A DNA stretch of 64,000 nucleotides from CALGKJ01 sp049322695 (GTDB lineage Bacteria > Bacillota > Clostridia > Lutisporales > Lutisporaceae): positions 25,138 through 89,137 of the forward strand of contig JBMORW010000026.1 of NCBI GenBank assembly GCA_049322695.1, in the 5' to 3' direction. Below the pieces are notes generated by a model. The model was not told the origin of the DNA. It did not search any database and saw only the letters and a program-made list of their open reading frames with translations. Of this stretch, positions 51,494 through 60,593 are shown piece after piece; the stretch's first letter is position 1; every line of letters begins with the position of its first letter. Made by a program: the position numbers and the translations under genes.

Positions 51494-52345
51494 TCAGGAG
51501 TCCATTTCCTTAAACCCCTCTCCAAGGGTTTCATGGGCATTCATAATAGTCATGAATGCTCTCTTGTCCACTGATTTTACAAAATTCTTAAGCTTTATTA
51601 TTTCCCGCCGGCTGATTATTGTAGTGACTATTTCTTTTGTCTCATCTGTAAATGCACCCTTTGCTGCATAAATAGTTGCGCCTCTGCTCAGGTTGTTAAG
51701 GATGAAGCCTTTGATATCCTCAGCTCTTGAGCTTATTATGGTTACATGCTTGCACATATTGAGGCCCTCAAGTACGCCGTCTATTACAAATCCGTTCATT
51801 ATTACTCCTAGCATTGCATACATGCCTGTTTTTACATCGAAGGTAAACACTGCACCCAGAGTAATAAGCAAATCAGTCAGCAAAAGCGATTTTCCGATTT
51901 CCAGATGTAAGTACTTGTTTATTATTTTGGCGATTATATCTGTTCCTCCCGTTGATGCATTCTGATTGAAAACTATACCCATACCCACTGCAGATATCAG
52001 AATTCCGAATACAAGCTCAATAAAAACATCACCCGTAAGAGGCATTGATATGGGTAATAGTCTTTCCATGCCCCAAATGATTCCTGATAAGCTTAAGCTT
52101 GAGTAAATGGTCTTCGCTCCAAAGCTGGAGCCAAGAAAAATAAAAGCCACTACAAACAGGATTATATTCATCGCCATCATCAAAAGGCCAATTGGAATAG
52201 TGTTAAAATATTTGCCGATTATCATTGCAAGTCCGCTGACACCACCTGCTGCCAAGTTGGCAGGAACAAGAAAATAATAGATACCCGCTGCCACCAGAAA
52301 ATTACCTATGGTTATGAGTACGTATTCCTTAAAAGCTCTGCTCAT
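51494..52345 (-). CDS. YitT-family membrane protein (DUF161/DUF2179)
   Basis: A 283-residue protein with five or six membrane helices in the DUF161 part (FYFLVPANLAAGGVSGLAMIIGKYF, NQNASTGGTDIIAKIINKYLHLEIGK) and a C-terminal cytoplasmic DUF2179 domain (VTIISSRAEDIKGFILNNLSRGATIYAAKGAFT). The family is widespread and of unclear function. It lies 53 bases downstream of cobD and has its own terminator; it may be at the end of the corrinoid transcript. Confidence 0.88.
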   Translation of the reverse strand: MSRAFKEYVLITIGNFLVAAGIYYFLVPANLAAGGVSGLAMIIGKYFNTIPIGLLMMAMNIILFVVAFIFLGSSFGAKTIYSSLSLSGIIWGMERLLPISMPLTGDVFIELVFGILISAVGMGIVFNQNASTGGTDIIAKIINKYLHLEIGKSLLLTDLLITLGAVFTFDVKTGMYAMLGVIMNGFVIDGVLEGLNMCKHVTIISSRAEDIKGFILNNLSRGATIYAAKGAFTDETKEIVTTIISRREIIKLKNFVKSVDKRAFMTIMNAHETLGEGFKEMDS

Positions 52346-52398
52346 TTCAACCCCTCCTCCTCTATATAATAATCCAAATATCCAAATACATATAGTAC

Positions 52399-53466
52399 TT
52401 ACAAAAATTTTCTCAATGCTTCAAGTAGTTTTTTATTCAATATCCTATCCTTGACAGCCAGCCTGAAGTGCTGTCCGGATAGATAATTAAAGCCTTTAGG
52501 AATACGTATCAGTATGTCCTCCTGTAAAAGCAGCTCCTGTAGCAAATAGGCGTCCATGCTGTCATCAAGTAATTTGGCAAGGAAAAAATTCGCTTTACTG
52601 TCATAGACTTTCAGATTAGCAAAGGCATTCAGCTGCTCTAGCATATACTCTCTTTCACTATGTATCCATTTGTTAGTTTCAAGTATATATTCACTATCAT
52701 CAAACACCACATCCGCAGCAATTGCGGCAGCAGTATTGATATTCCACGGCTCGGACTTGCTTCTGTATTTTTCTGCTATTTGTCCGTTGAAGCTGACACC
52801 ATACCCAAACCTTATACCGGGCATACCAAAGAACTTAGTAATAGCTCTCAATACTATTGTATTATCATAACCATTAATTTTGGAGATAAAACTTGTAGCC
52901 GGATAGCCATAAGTAAATTCAATAAAGGTTTCATCTATAATAAGCCAGCTGTTCTGTCTCTCAAGCTCCGACGCTATGCTCTCCAGTTCACTGATACCTA
53001 TCAGGGTACCTGTTGGATTATTAGGATTACATAGGAGCAATACCGAATATGCTTCAACATGCTCCATCATTTCTTTTATTCTAAGCTGACTGTAATCCTC
53101 TTCATATCCTTGAAATTCAACCGCTCTAATGCCTTTACAGCTTGCTGCCCTTGAATACTCAGAAAAGGTTGGCGATGGTGAGATTGCCTTTCTGCAGCCT
53201 AGTTCTGCCAAACATTCCATAAGCTTATAAATAATATCCACTGCACCATTTCCAAGCATTATGGCTTCACATTCGTTAATACCGAGGTATCTTCCAATAC
53301 TCTTTCTTGTGCTGGAGTATTCAATGTCTGGATATCTTTCCAACTCATGAATACGGCTCTCTAACGCTCTCTTGAAGCTTCTTGGAACTCCCATGGGGTT
53401 TATATTGGAGCTGAAATCGATTATATTTTCACTGTACTTATAAATATTTCCTCCATGAAAATTCAT
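52399..53466 (-). CDS. cobD: Threonine-phosphate decarboxylase-like PLP enzyme
   Basis: A 355-residue fold-type I aminotransferase-like enzyme. It makes (R)-1-aminopropan-2-ol phosphate for the nucleotide loop of cobalamin. Visible: FSSNINPMGVP, NGAVDIIYKL, LCNPNNPTGTLI, the DETFIEF Asp, and RAITKFFGMPGIRFGYG with the Lys that binds PLP (about residue 212). It is assigned as CobD rather than HisC because it lies in the cob operon, overlapping cbiB by four bases. Confidence 0.88.
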   Translation of the reverse strand: MNFHGGNIYKYSENIIDFSSNINPMGVPRSFKRALESRIHELERYPDIEYSSTRKSIGRYLGINECEAIMLGNGAVDIIYKLMECLAELGCRKAISPSPTFSEYSRAASCKGIRAVEFQGYEEDYSQLRIKEMMEHVEAYSVLLLCNPNNPTGTLIGISELESIASELERQNSWLIIDETFIEFTYGYPATSFISKINGYDNTIVLRAITKFFGMPGIRFGYGVSFNGQIAEKYRSKSEPWNINTAAAIAADVVFDDSEYILETNKWIHSEREYMLEQLNAFANLKVYDSKANFFLAKLLDDSMDAYLLQELLLQEDILIRIPKGFNYLSGQHFRLAVKDRILNKKLLEALRKFL

Positions 53467-54416
53467 ATAATGGCCTCCTGTATAAACAGCATTAAACAGA
53501 AAATAAAAGTGCTTATTATTGACGCCGTATACATTATTTTTACTGAACTGACAATATCGTCCCTACTAATGCTTCTGGTGTTATCACCTATTGTTGGCTT
53601 CGCTACAGGCTTTCCAAAATACATGTTAGTTCCCCCAAGCTGTATTCCAAGAGCTCCTGCTACTGCAGCCTCAGGATAGCCACTGTTGGGACTTGCGTGG
53701 CTTTTTCGGTCTCTCAGGATTATCCGCCAGCTGTTTCTCCAGTCATATCTGAGAAAAAAAGCTGCAATTACCATAATAAGTGCTGATAAACGTGCAGGTA
53801 TGAAATTTGCAATATCATCAAGCCTGGCAGATGCCCATCCGAAGTATTTATATTTATCGTTCTTATAGCCCACCATTGAGTCCAGAGTATTAATAGCCTT
53901 ATAAGCAAATGCTAGTGGTGCTCCCCCAATGAGCATATAAAAAAGAGGTGCGATTACACCATCGGAGGTATTCTCGGCAACCGTTTCAACAGCTGCCTTG
54001 GCTATTGAGGCTTCATCCAGCTTCTCGGTATCTCTCCCTACTATATATGAAAGCTTATTTCTAGCTTCTTCAATGGAACCGCAGCTCAACACCTTATATA
54101 TCTTTATACCTTCATCCGCCAGACATCTGGCTGCCAGGCATGTATACAGGAGTATTATATTGGTTATCCAATAAAGCCAGAAATTGACATGCTTTAATAG
54201 GGATAATAGTAAATAAGGAATAACAAAAGAAAAAACAACCGTCGTTGCAGTCAGCATTATACCCCAAAGCCTTAGTGATATTCTTGATTTTACTGTCTTT
54301 CTCACAATATTTTCAAAGTACATAATATATTTCCCCATTATCCTTACAGGATGAGGAAGCCACTGCGGATCGCCTGCTACAGCATCTAATATGAAAGCCG
54401 CAAAAATATCAATCAT
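53463..54416 (-). CDS. cbiB: Adenosylcobinamide-phosphate synthase
   Basis: A 317-residue membrane protein that attaches aminopropanol phosphate to adenosylcobyric acid. Motifs: LDAVAGDPQWLPHPVRIMGKYI, VGRDTEKLDEASIAKAAVETVAENTSDGVIAPLFY and KAINTLDSMVGYKNDKY. ATG 54416 is used (GGAGGCAGGAG); an ATG at 54440 lies inside cobQ. It overlaps cobQ by eight bases and cobD by four. Confidence 0.92.
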   Translation of the reverse strand: MIDIFAAFILDAVAGDPQWLPHPVRIMGKYIMYFENIVRKTVKSRISLRLWGIMLTATTVVFSFVIPYLLLSLLKHVNFWLYWITNIILLYTCLAARCLADEGIKIYKVLSCGSIEEARNKLSYIVGRDTEKLDEASIAKAAVETVAENTSDGVIAPLFYMLIGGAPLAFAYKAINTLDSMVGYKNDKYKYFGWASARLDDIANFIPARLSALIMVIAAFFLRYDWRNSWRIILRDRKSHASPNSGYPEAAVAGALGIQLGGTNMYFGKPVAKPTIGDNTRSISRDDIVSSVKIMYTASIISTFIFCLMLFIQEAII

Positions 54417-55929
54417 ATGCTCCTGCCTCCAGGATATCATATATTCTCTCCATATCCAGGCTGTTTCTGACTATCTCTGCCAGCTTATCATACTGTTCCT
54501 CCTTATAGTCCCAGTAATTCTGAACGTTGTTTTCCATTTCAGGATAACCCTTTTCAACTCTTATGGTGTTAAGAAATCTGTTGGTGAACTCCGAGCTGTC
54601 AAAAATACCATGCAGATAAGTGCCAAACACTGTTTTATCTGTGCTTACTGCACCATCAATGCCTGCTTTATAAGTATCATTTCTGCTTTTTACAGATATA
54701 AATGCTTCTACATTCTCCAATGCTCTGGTTTCTCCCATATGTATTTCATAGCCCTTGACTCTGCAGTTAAATATTCTATCTATTCCTTCTGTAATGGTTG
54801 TTGTTTTCTCCTTTGCAAAGAAAGTTTCGACGTTCAGCATTCCAAGTCCCTTGCAAAAGCCATCTTCTGATTCTACCTTGCAAGGATCATGTATTTCAAT
54901 GCCCAGCATCTGAAAGCCGCCGCAGATTCCGAATATTTTGCAGCCTCTCACATGAAGCTGCTTAATAGCCAAAGCCAAGCCACTCTCAAACAGCCATTTC
55001 AGATCATGTATTGTATTTTTAGTTCCCGGAATAATTAATAAATCAGGATAGCCTATTGCTTCAACCTTTTCCACAAACCTTACCGATACGTCTGAATAAA
55101 GCTTTAGGCAGTTGAAATCAGTGTGGTTGGACATATAAGGCAGTTTTATGACTGCTATATCAATAGCTCTCTTATCATCGTCCTTACTATAAAGCCACTC
55201 AGATACACTGTCCTCATCCTCAATATTTAATCTGAAATAAGGGACTACCCCCAACACCGGCACGTTTATTATGTCTTCCAGCATCCTGAGTCCCGGCTCA
55301 AGTATTTCATAGCTTCCTCTGAACTTGTTGATAATGACGCCCTTCACACGTCTTTTATCCTTTTCATCCAGGAGCATCATTGTTCCGGCCAAAGCAGCAA
55401 ATACTCCGCCTTTATCAATATCTCCCACCAAAAGTACAGGCGCATCAGCTATCTCAGCCATACCCATATTTACAAAATCTTCTTTATTGAGATTTATTTC
55501 TGCAGGGCTCCCAGCACCTTCTATAACGACTATATCACTGTTATTAGAGAGCTCATTATATATATCTGCAATTTTACTTTTTAAGCCGGCTTTAAATGCA
55601 AAGTAATCTACGGCATCCATATCCTTGTGCACCTTGCCGTTTATTATTACCTGAGATTTTCTGTCGGAGGTAGGCTTAAGCAATATAGGATTCATTTTAG
55701 AGCTCGGTACCTTTTTTGCTGCCTCTGCCTGCATTACCTGAGCCCTTCCCATTTCATGCCCTTCAGGAGTAATAAATGAGTTCAGGGACATGTTTTGTGA
55801 TTTAAACGGATTTACATTATAGCCATCCTGTGTGAAAATCCTACATAATGCAGTACATAATATGCTTTTTCCCACTGAGGACGCAGTTCCTTGTATCATA
55901 ATTCCTTTGGACTTTATATGTTTTTTCAT
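54409..55929 (-). CDS. cobQ: Cobyric acid synthase
   Basis: A 506-residue glutamine-dependent amidotransferase that amidates four side chains of adenosylcobyrinic acid a,c-diamide. An N-terminal ATPase domain (MIQGTASSVGKSILCTALCRIF, NPFKSQNMSLNSF) and C-terminal class I glutaminase-like domain with the nucleophile region IFGICGGFQMLG are visible. Start at ATG 55929 behind GTGGAG. It overlaps cobC's end by four bases. Confidence 0.93.
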   Translation of the reverse strand: MKKHIKSKGIMIQGTASSVGKSILCTALCRIFTQDGYNVNPFKSQNMSLNSFITPEGHEMGRAQVMQAEAAKKVPSSKMNPILLKPTSDRKSQVIINGKVHKDMDAVDYFAFKAGLKSKIADIYNELSNNSDIVVIEGAGSPAEINLNKEDFVNMGMAEIADAPVLLVGDIDKGGVFAALAGTMMLLDEKDKRRVKGVIINKFRGSYEILEPGLRMLEDIINVPVLGVVPYFRLNIEDEDSVSEWLYSKDDDKRAIDIAVIKLPYMSNHTDFNCLKLYSDVSVRFVEKVEAIGYPDLLIIPGTKNTIHDLKWLFESGLALAIKQLHVRGCKIFGICGGFQMLGIEIHDPCKVESEDGFCKGLGMLNVETFFAKEKTTTITEGIDRIFNCRVKGYEIHMGETRALENVEAFISVKSRNDTYKAGIDGAVSTDKTVFGTYLHGIFDSSEFTNRFLNTIRVEKGYPEMENNVQNYWDYKEEQYDKLAEIVRNSLDMERIYDILEAGAYD

Positions 55930-56525
55930 TTTATTTCTCCACAGTTTATTTTCTTTACAATGCATCTACTATTGTCTACCTGCAGCAAGCTGTATTTGCC
56001 ATGCTCAAACACAAAGCTCCAAAAAGCATTGGCATCAAGTCTGAGCAAAATCACCATAATCAGTCTGAGGCAGCCATGGTGCGTTACTACAAGCACTTTA
56101 CCCTCTTTGTATTTTGCCAGAATTTCCTCTATGCATTCTTCCACTCTGCTATAAAGCTCACTAAAGCTTTCGCCTTCGGGAATAATTGCATTTTTCCAAT
56201 CATTACACCAGATATCCCATTGTTCTTTATAATTGCTTTGCAGCTCTGAATAGTGAAGTCCTTCCCATCTTCCAAAGTTGCGTTCTCTAAGTCTGTCATC
56301 AAATATAATATTTTCATTACTTCCGCATATAATTTCAGCTGTTACGGCTGCTCTAATAAGACTGCTGGATATTACAGCATCAAAGGATATGCATTTCAGT
56401 GTATTGGCCAGTGCCTTACACTGTTCAATCCCCTTTTCAGTCAAACCGCAGTCAGTCCAGCCATAATACACACCCTTAACATTGTGTTCAGTTTCTCCAT
56501 GCCTTACTAAATAAAGTTCCAGCAT
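55926..56525 (-). CDS. cobC: Alpha-ribazole phosphatase-like histidine phosphatase
   Basis: A 199-residue histidine phosphatase: LYLVRHGETEHNVKG with catalytic His, and VVTHHGCLRLIM. By context it dephosphorylates alpha-ribazole-5'-phosphate or adenosylcobalamin-5'-phosphate. GGAGGT precedes ATG 56525; it overlaps the end of cobS by 19 bases. Confidence 0.88.
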   Translation of the reverse strand: MLELYLVRHGETEHNVKGVYYGWTDCGLTEKGIEQCKALANTLKCISFDAVISSSLIRAAVTAEIICGSNENIIFDDRLRERNFGRWEGLHYSELQSNYKEQWDIWCNDWKNAIIPEGESFSELYSRVEECIEEILAKYKEGKVLVVTHHGCLRLIMVILLRLDANAFWSFVFEHGKYSLLQVDNSRCIVKKINCGEIK

Positions 56526-57271
56526 AATAAGCCGTACCTCCAGACAATAATTGTAAATGCCATTACAACAAGCTCTACTACCTCATTGGCAGCCCCTATA
56601 GTATCTCCTGTCATTCCGTCAATCTTACCGTAAATGTATCTTCTGAACACAAGCACAGTAATAACAGCCAGAATAAATGACAGCAAACCTATTCTTATAT
56701 CAATAAGGAGAGCAATAATAAGTCCTAAAATACTTCCAACTGCTGTCCTTGCAAATGTCTGCCTTTCAAGGAAGAGCCCGCCCATACCATTGGCTCTGGC
56801 ATACCTTGAAAGCTTCATCACTATAACCAGCATAGTTCTAGATATGACAGGAGCTAGTATTATAGCATAAAAAGCCGCTTCCCTTGTAACATTGTACAGA
56901 ATTGCAACTCGCAGCAGCAGATCAATCACAACTGCTATTGTACCGTTTGTACCTATCCTGCTGTCCTTCATTATTTCCAGCATTCTTTCTCTGGATCTTG
57001 AGGAAAAAATCCCGTCACAGGTATCTGCCAGCCCGTCCAGATGAAGTCCACCAGTAATTGCTATATTGGCAAAGACATAGCAAACAATAGGAAATATGCC
57101 TTCCAGCAAATATCCAGTAAAATAATACACCAGCAGATTGAAACCGCCTATAATAAGACCTGCTACAGGGAAATACACTACCCCTTTGGCAAAATCGGTC
57201 TCATCGGTTTTTAATTTGAAATCCAGCGGTATCCTGGTTAAAAACTGAAGCGCAAGTATAAAAACCTTCAT
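56507..57271 (-). CDS. cobS: Adenosylcobinamide-GDP ribazoletransferase
   Basis: A 254-residue membrane enzyme that joins the lower ligand base to cobinamide-GDP. Motifs: LQFLTRIPLDF, FPVAGLIIGGFN, GGLHLDGLADTCDGIFSSRSRERMLEIMKDSRIGTNG and the C-terminal GMTGDTIGAANEVVELVVM. It lies 25 bases after cobU. Confidence 0.93.
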   Translation of the reverse strand: MKVFILALQFLTRIPLDFKLKTDETDFAKGVVYFPVAGLIIGGFNLLVYYFTGYLLEGIFPIVCYVFANIAITGGLHLDGLADTCDGIFSSRSRERMLEIMKDSRIGTNGTIAVVIDLLLRVAILYNVTREAAFYAIILAPVISRTMLVIVMKLSRYARANGMGGLFLERQTFARTAVGSILGLIIALLIDIRIGLLSFILAVITVLVFRRYIYGKIDGMTGDTIGAANEVVELVVMAFTIIVWRYGLLCWNFI

Positions 57272-57296
57272 ATGATCATCCTTTATAAATACTTAA

Positions 57297-57857
57297 CTAT
57301 TTTACTCTCACGGGTATTCCGCATACGGTCAAGTATACCTCTTTACTCCACGAGGCTATGTATTGATTTACCCTTCCTGCAATATCCCTGAAGCCTCTGG
57401 CTAGAGGATACTCAGGCACAATTCCGCTTCCCAGTTCGTTTGTTACCATAATAATCGTAGAATCAACCTTCAGCACAGCTTCCCTGAGATCTTCGAACTC
57501 TTTCAATATTGACTTTTCAGCTTCGTAAAGCTCTTCCGAGCTTGGACTCTCATTTTCCAGCCCCAGATAGTCCAAAAGCAGATTTGTAACCATTACCGTT
57601 ATGCAATCAAGCAATATGCCTTCCACTGTACAGCTGTTTTCCAGTATTGCCTTTCCAATGCCTCTATAACCTTCATAAGTAATCCATGTATCAGGACGGC
57701 TATCCTTGTGCTTTTTTATTCTGTCTCTCATTTCATCATCAAAGGGCACTGCTGTTGCTATATACATTATTTTTCCGCCTATATCCCCTGCAAGCCTTTC
57801 TGCAAATGTACTTTTACCGCTTCTGGCTCCGCCTGTAACTAATATTGCTTTACCCAT
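57297..57857 (-). CDS. cobU: Adenosylcobinamide kinase/phosphate guanylyltransferase
   Basis: A 186-residue P-loop enzyme: ILVTGGARSGKSTFAERLAGD, YIATAVPFDDEMRDRIKKHKDSRPDTW, LLDCITVMVTNLLLD, VTNELGSGIVPEYPLARGFRDIAGRVNQ. Activates cobinamide to its GDP derivative. Three bases separate it from cobT. Confidence 0.94.
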   Translation of the reverse strand: MGKAILVTGGARSGKSTFAERLAGDIGGKIMYIATAVPFDDEMRDRIKKHKDSRPDTWITYEGYRGIGKAILENSCTVEGILLDCITVMVTNLLLDYLGLENESPSSEELYEAEKSILKEFEDLREAVLKVDSTIIMVTNELGSGIVPEYPLARGFRDIAGRVNQYIASWSKEVYLTVCGIPVRVK

Positions 57858-57860
57858 ATT

Positions 57861-58931
57861 CTACTCCCTTATATCAACTAGAAAATCATCTTTTATTGAA
57901 GCTTCCTCAAAGGTAGCCATATTCTTTATAACTGTCTGTGATGCTTCAATAATATTGAACATAAGGGGGCAGCCCGTTCCTTCTCCCAAGCGCATGTTAA
58001 GATTCAACGCCGGTTCAAGCCCTAACTCCTTTATTGCAGCCATATATCCTGGCTCCTCAGAGCAGTGTGATGCAAACATATAGTCCCTGACAAGCGGATT
58101 CAGCTTATATGCGATAAGTGCCGCAGCAGTGGAAATAAAACCGTCTATTACAATAGGTATTCTATGGAACGCTGCACCTAGGAAGCAGCCTGCCAAACCT
58201 GCTATATCAAATCCTCCTACCTTAGAAAGTACATCAATTGCATCATTCTTATCCGGCTTATTTATATCAACAGCTTTTGAAATAACCCGCTTCTTATTTT
58301 TGTAATCCTCATCTGTAAGACCGGCTCCCTTGCCAACTGCCTCTTCTGCTGAACAGCCAGTAAAACTCATAACTATCGCGCTGCTGGTGCTGGTGTTACA
58401 TATGCCCATTTCACCTGTTCCTAGCAGCTTATAGCCCTCCTTTACCAGCTGCTCTACTACTTCAATTCCTGTCTCCAACCCCTTTACGGCTTCTTCTCTG
58501 CTCATAGCAGAGCCCTTTGCCATATTGAAGGTTCCCTTTCTGATTTTTCTGCTGATCAAGCCCGGATAGTCCAAATCACTGTTTACACCTATATCCACTA
58601 TCCTTATATCTGCATTGGCATGCTTTGACAGTACGTTGATACCAGTAATACCCTTCAAAAAATTAATAGTCTGAATGGCAGTTATGGCTTGGGGGCAAGC
58701 ACTGACACCTTCTTCATGTATGCCATTGTCAGCTGCCATTACAACAGTGCATTTCTTTTCCAGACAATTGTAGAGCTCACCAGTAATACCTGAAAGCTTT
58801 ACTGCAATTTCTTCAAGCTTTCCAAGACTTCCAATAGGCTTAACAAGATTATCGAGCCTTTGCTGTGCTTTTTCCATTGCTTCTTTGTCTACAGGCTGTA
58901 TACCCTTTAAAACAGTATTAAGATCAGTCAT
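57861..58931 (-). CDS. cobT: Nicotinate-nucleotide--dimethylbenzimidazole phosphoribosyltransferase
   Basis: A 356-residue enzyme that makes alpha-ribazole phosphate for the cobalamin lower ligand. Motifs: PIGSLGKLEEIAVKLSG, VVMAADNGIHEEGVSACPQAIT, LLGTGEMGICNTSTSSAI and MRLGEGTGCPLMFNIIEAS. It is first gene of the corrinoid operon, directly after the riboswitch terminator. Confidence 0.95.
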   Translation of the reverse strand: MTDLNTVLKGIQPVDKEAMEKAQQRLDNLVKPIGSLGKLEEIAVKLSGITGELYNCLEKKCTVVMAADNGIHEEGVSACPQAITAIQTINFLKGITGINVLSKHANADIRIVDIGVNSDLDYPGLISRKIRKGTFNMAKGSAMSREEAVKGLETGIEVVEQLVKEGYKLLGTGEMGICNTSTSSAIVMSFTGCSAEEAVGKGAGLTDEDYKNKKRVISKAVDINKPDKNDAIDVLSKVGGFDIAGLAGCFLGAAFHRIPIVIDGFISTAAALIAYKLNPLVRDYMFASHCSEEPGYMAAIKELGLEPALNLNMRLGEGTGCPLMFNIIEASQTVIKNMATFEEASIKDDFLVDIRE

Positions 58932-58950
58932 TATAAACCTCCTAAGTTAA

Positions 58951-58983
58951 AATAAAAACGCTGCCGGAGAATATAAGGCAGCG
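58951..58983 (-). terminator. Terminator hairpin of the riboswitch expression platform
   Basis: Minus-strand CGCTGCC-N11-GGCAGCG followed by TTTTTATTTT, 20-odd bases before cobT. Confidence 0.85.
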
Positions 58984-58999
58984 CAACGGACAAGCTCAT

Positions 59000-59185
59000 T
59001 CTCTCCATCCCCTCCCACCGAAGGTAGAAAAAAGTCGAAGGCAGGTCTCCTGACTTATGGATCATCTTACTTTCCACCCTTCTCGTTATACCGATGGCTT
59101 CGTGGATTTCATACCCATTCACAGTAGCGGGGGCTGTAACGGATTTGCGCCGTTTTCCCTTTTAACCCTTAATTAGGCACCTTTT
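59000..59185 (-). promoter_or_regulatory. Cobalamin riboswitch aptamer
   Basis: Minus-strand hallmarks in order: AAAAGGTGCC (59184-59175), AAGGGAAAACGG, the GCCCCCGCTACTGTGA core (about 59138-59120), and the B12 box AGTCAGGAGACCTGC (59056-59042). Together with the terminator it should turn off cobT-cobD when adenosylcobalamin is plentiful. Confidence 0.95.
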
Positions 59186-59299
59186 GACATTTTATAAAAT
59201 TTTCAACTAATTATAATTATATTGGTATAATTCAAAGACGTCAATTGAATAATATACTTGGTTTACAAACATACTAAGCTTGAAGGGCAGGTGAATAGT

Positions 59300-59509
59300 A
59301 TGAATGTAAAAAAATACTCAGTAGATCACCTGAAGGATACAGGTGATATTACGTTAGTTCGAAATGCTGTGCAAGCCTTGGATGGAGTGCATGCAGTAAG
59401 AGTTGATAACGTTTCAAACACAATAACAGTAGAGTTTGAAAATAATCTCAGTGAAAAACAGATATTAAGCGCAATAAATCAGTACAAGAGAGAAGATAAA
59501 ACCCTGTAA
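59300..59509 (+). CDS. HMA-like small protein without metal-binding cysteines
   Basis: A 69-residue protein with the ferredoxin-like beta-alpha-beta-beta-alpha-beta pattern of heavy-metal-associated domains (DITLVRNAVQALDGVHAVRVDNVSNTITVEFENN, then EKQILSAINQ). The usual CxxC in the first loop is absent: the loop reads DHLKDTGDI and the protein has no Cys at all. It therefore probably does not carry copper in the standard way. ATG 59300 follows GGGCAGGTGA. Confidence 0.72.
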   Translation: MNVKKYSVDHLKDTGDITLVRNAVQALDGVHAVRVDNVSNTITVEFENNLSEKQILSAINQYKREDKTL

Positions 59510-59525
59510 AAACAGGGTTTTATAT
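59498..59525. terminator. Bidirectional terminator
   Basis: AAAACCCTGT-N5-ACAGGGTTTT followed by ATAT, at the end of the HMA-like gene and the convergent receiver gene. Confidence 0.88.
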
Positions 59526-59526
59526 A

Positions 59527-60186
59527 TTACCTGAGCTTATGTCCGCAGTAGGGGCAAAAAGTGAACTTGCTTTCACTTTCCATCAGTTTATTACCGCAGT
59601 AAGGACAAAAACCAAATGCACTTTCCTTATTATCATCAAGCATCTGTTGTATAGACTTTTCTTCCGGTTCTTTGCTGTTTTCAACAATAGGCTCACAAAG
59701 CCCTTCTTTTGGCTTATCAACTGGTGCATTGTCCAATATGTCCGACAACTCAGACTTATGCTTCCATTTTGCCAGCTTTTCTCTGATGCTGCTAATCTCT
59801 TCTGTAGCTGACACAACATATGTACTAGCTGTTTTATCCCGCTCTGTAACTTCCTTCAGCGTTGAGCTTAGATTATGCTTGTTGACCGGTGTTCTAATAT
59901 ATGCATCAACCTTATGATAGACCAGCTCCTGACTATCAAGCATACTGTTGGAAGTCAGAACACATATTATGTCGGGGTGTTTGCTCTTTATTTGGTCTAT
60001 AAGTTTATCTCCACGTGTTTCCTTCATTATATAGTTTGCCATTATTATATCAGGGGTGAAGCTTTGTATGTGCTTCATTACGCTGTATTCATCCGATATT
60101 TTCACATTATACCCCATTTGACTTAACATATCATTCAGTATCATGCTTTCGAATTTACTATCGTTGATTATAAGTATCCTGTTCAT
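59527..60186 (-). CDS. Pseudo-receiver domain protein with C-terminal zinc ribbon
   Basis: A 219-residue protein. Residues 1-120 have the response-regulator receiver fold (RILIINDSKFESMILNDMLSQMGYNVKIS), but the phosphoacceptor Asp is replaced by Asn51 (IIMANYIMK), the acidic pocket is N8-D9, and the conserved Lys before Pro is Thr99 (RTP). The middle is a helical linker (about 125-190). The C-terminus is a zinc ribbon of two CPYC knuckles (Cys194/197 and Cys211/214). It is thus a phosphorylation-independent receiver joined to a rubredoxin-like knuckle; a protein-protein role is likely. Monocistronic. Confidence 0.85.
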   Translation of the reverse strand: MNRILIINDSKFESMILNDMLSQMGYNVKISDEYSVMKHIQSFTPDIIMANYIMKETRGDKLIDQIKSKHPDIICVLTSNSMLDSQELVYHKVDAYIRTPVNKHNLSSTLKEVTERDKTASTYVVSATEEISSIREKLAKWKHKSELSDILDNAPVDKPKEGLCEPIVENSKEPEEKSIQQMLDDNKESAFGFCPYCGNKLMESESKFTFCPYCGHKLR

Positions 60187-60593
60187 ACAATCACCCCTTA
60201 TAATAAATAAACAAAAACGACTTCTATATATACTTTAACAGAATTTTATGTCAATATCCATATTTTTATCTTAATTATTGCTGTCTCACTGCAGTATTGA
60301 CTCATTACTGCTGAGTCAACTTATAAGCATACTAAATGAACTCGTCTGAATAATTTACTGTCACACAATTATCCATTGTTAATATTATGATATCAGGGGT
60401 ATTTACAGCAGCATTTCAAGCCCTTTATACAATTATATCTGTGCATAGCCGAATAGTCAGCGCACACAAATCAGGATAAATTGCACTGACGTAGCAGTAG
60501 CTATAGGTGTGATTTATGTAAGTTAAACGCCCTTTATCATTTAAAAAATGCTGGATGAGCGCGTTTAATATATTATCTTTGGAGGTGAATAGA
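60187..60593. other. Intergenic stretch without recognised features
   Basis: 407 bases between the divergent receiver and Cys-rich genes. A+T-rich; an inverted TTGACTCA/TGAGTCAA pair near 60297-60320 and a GCGCACA/GTGCAAT-like region near 60458-60490. It must contain promoters for both genes, but I see no clear -35/-10 pair and no known RNA. Confidence 0.4.

Noticed and set aside
58931..59122. 63-codon ORF on the minus strand upstream of cobT
   Set aside because: It overlaps the cobalamin riboswitch aptamer and terminator and has no protein-like features.
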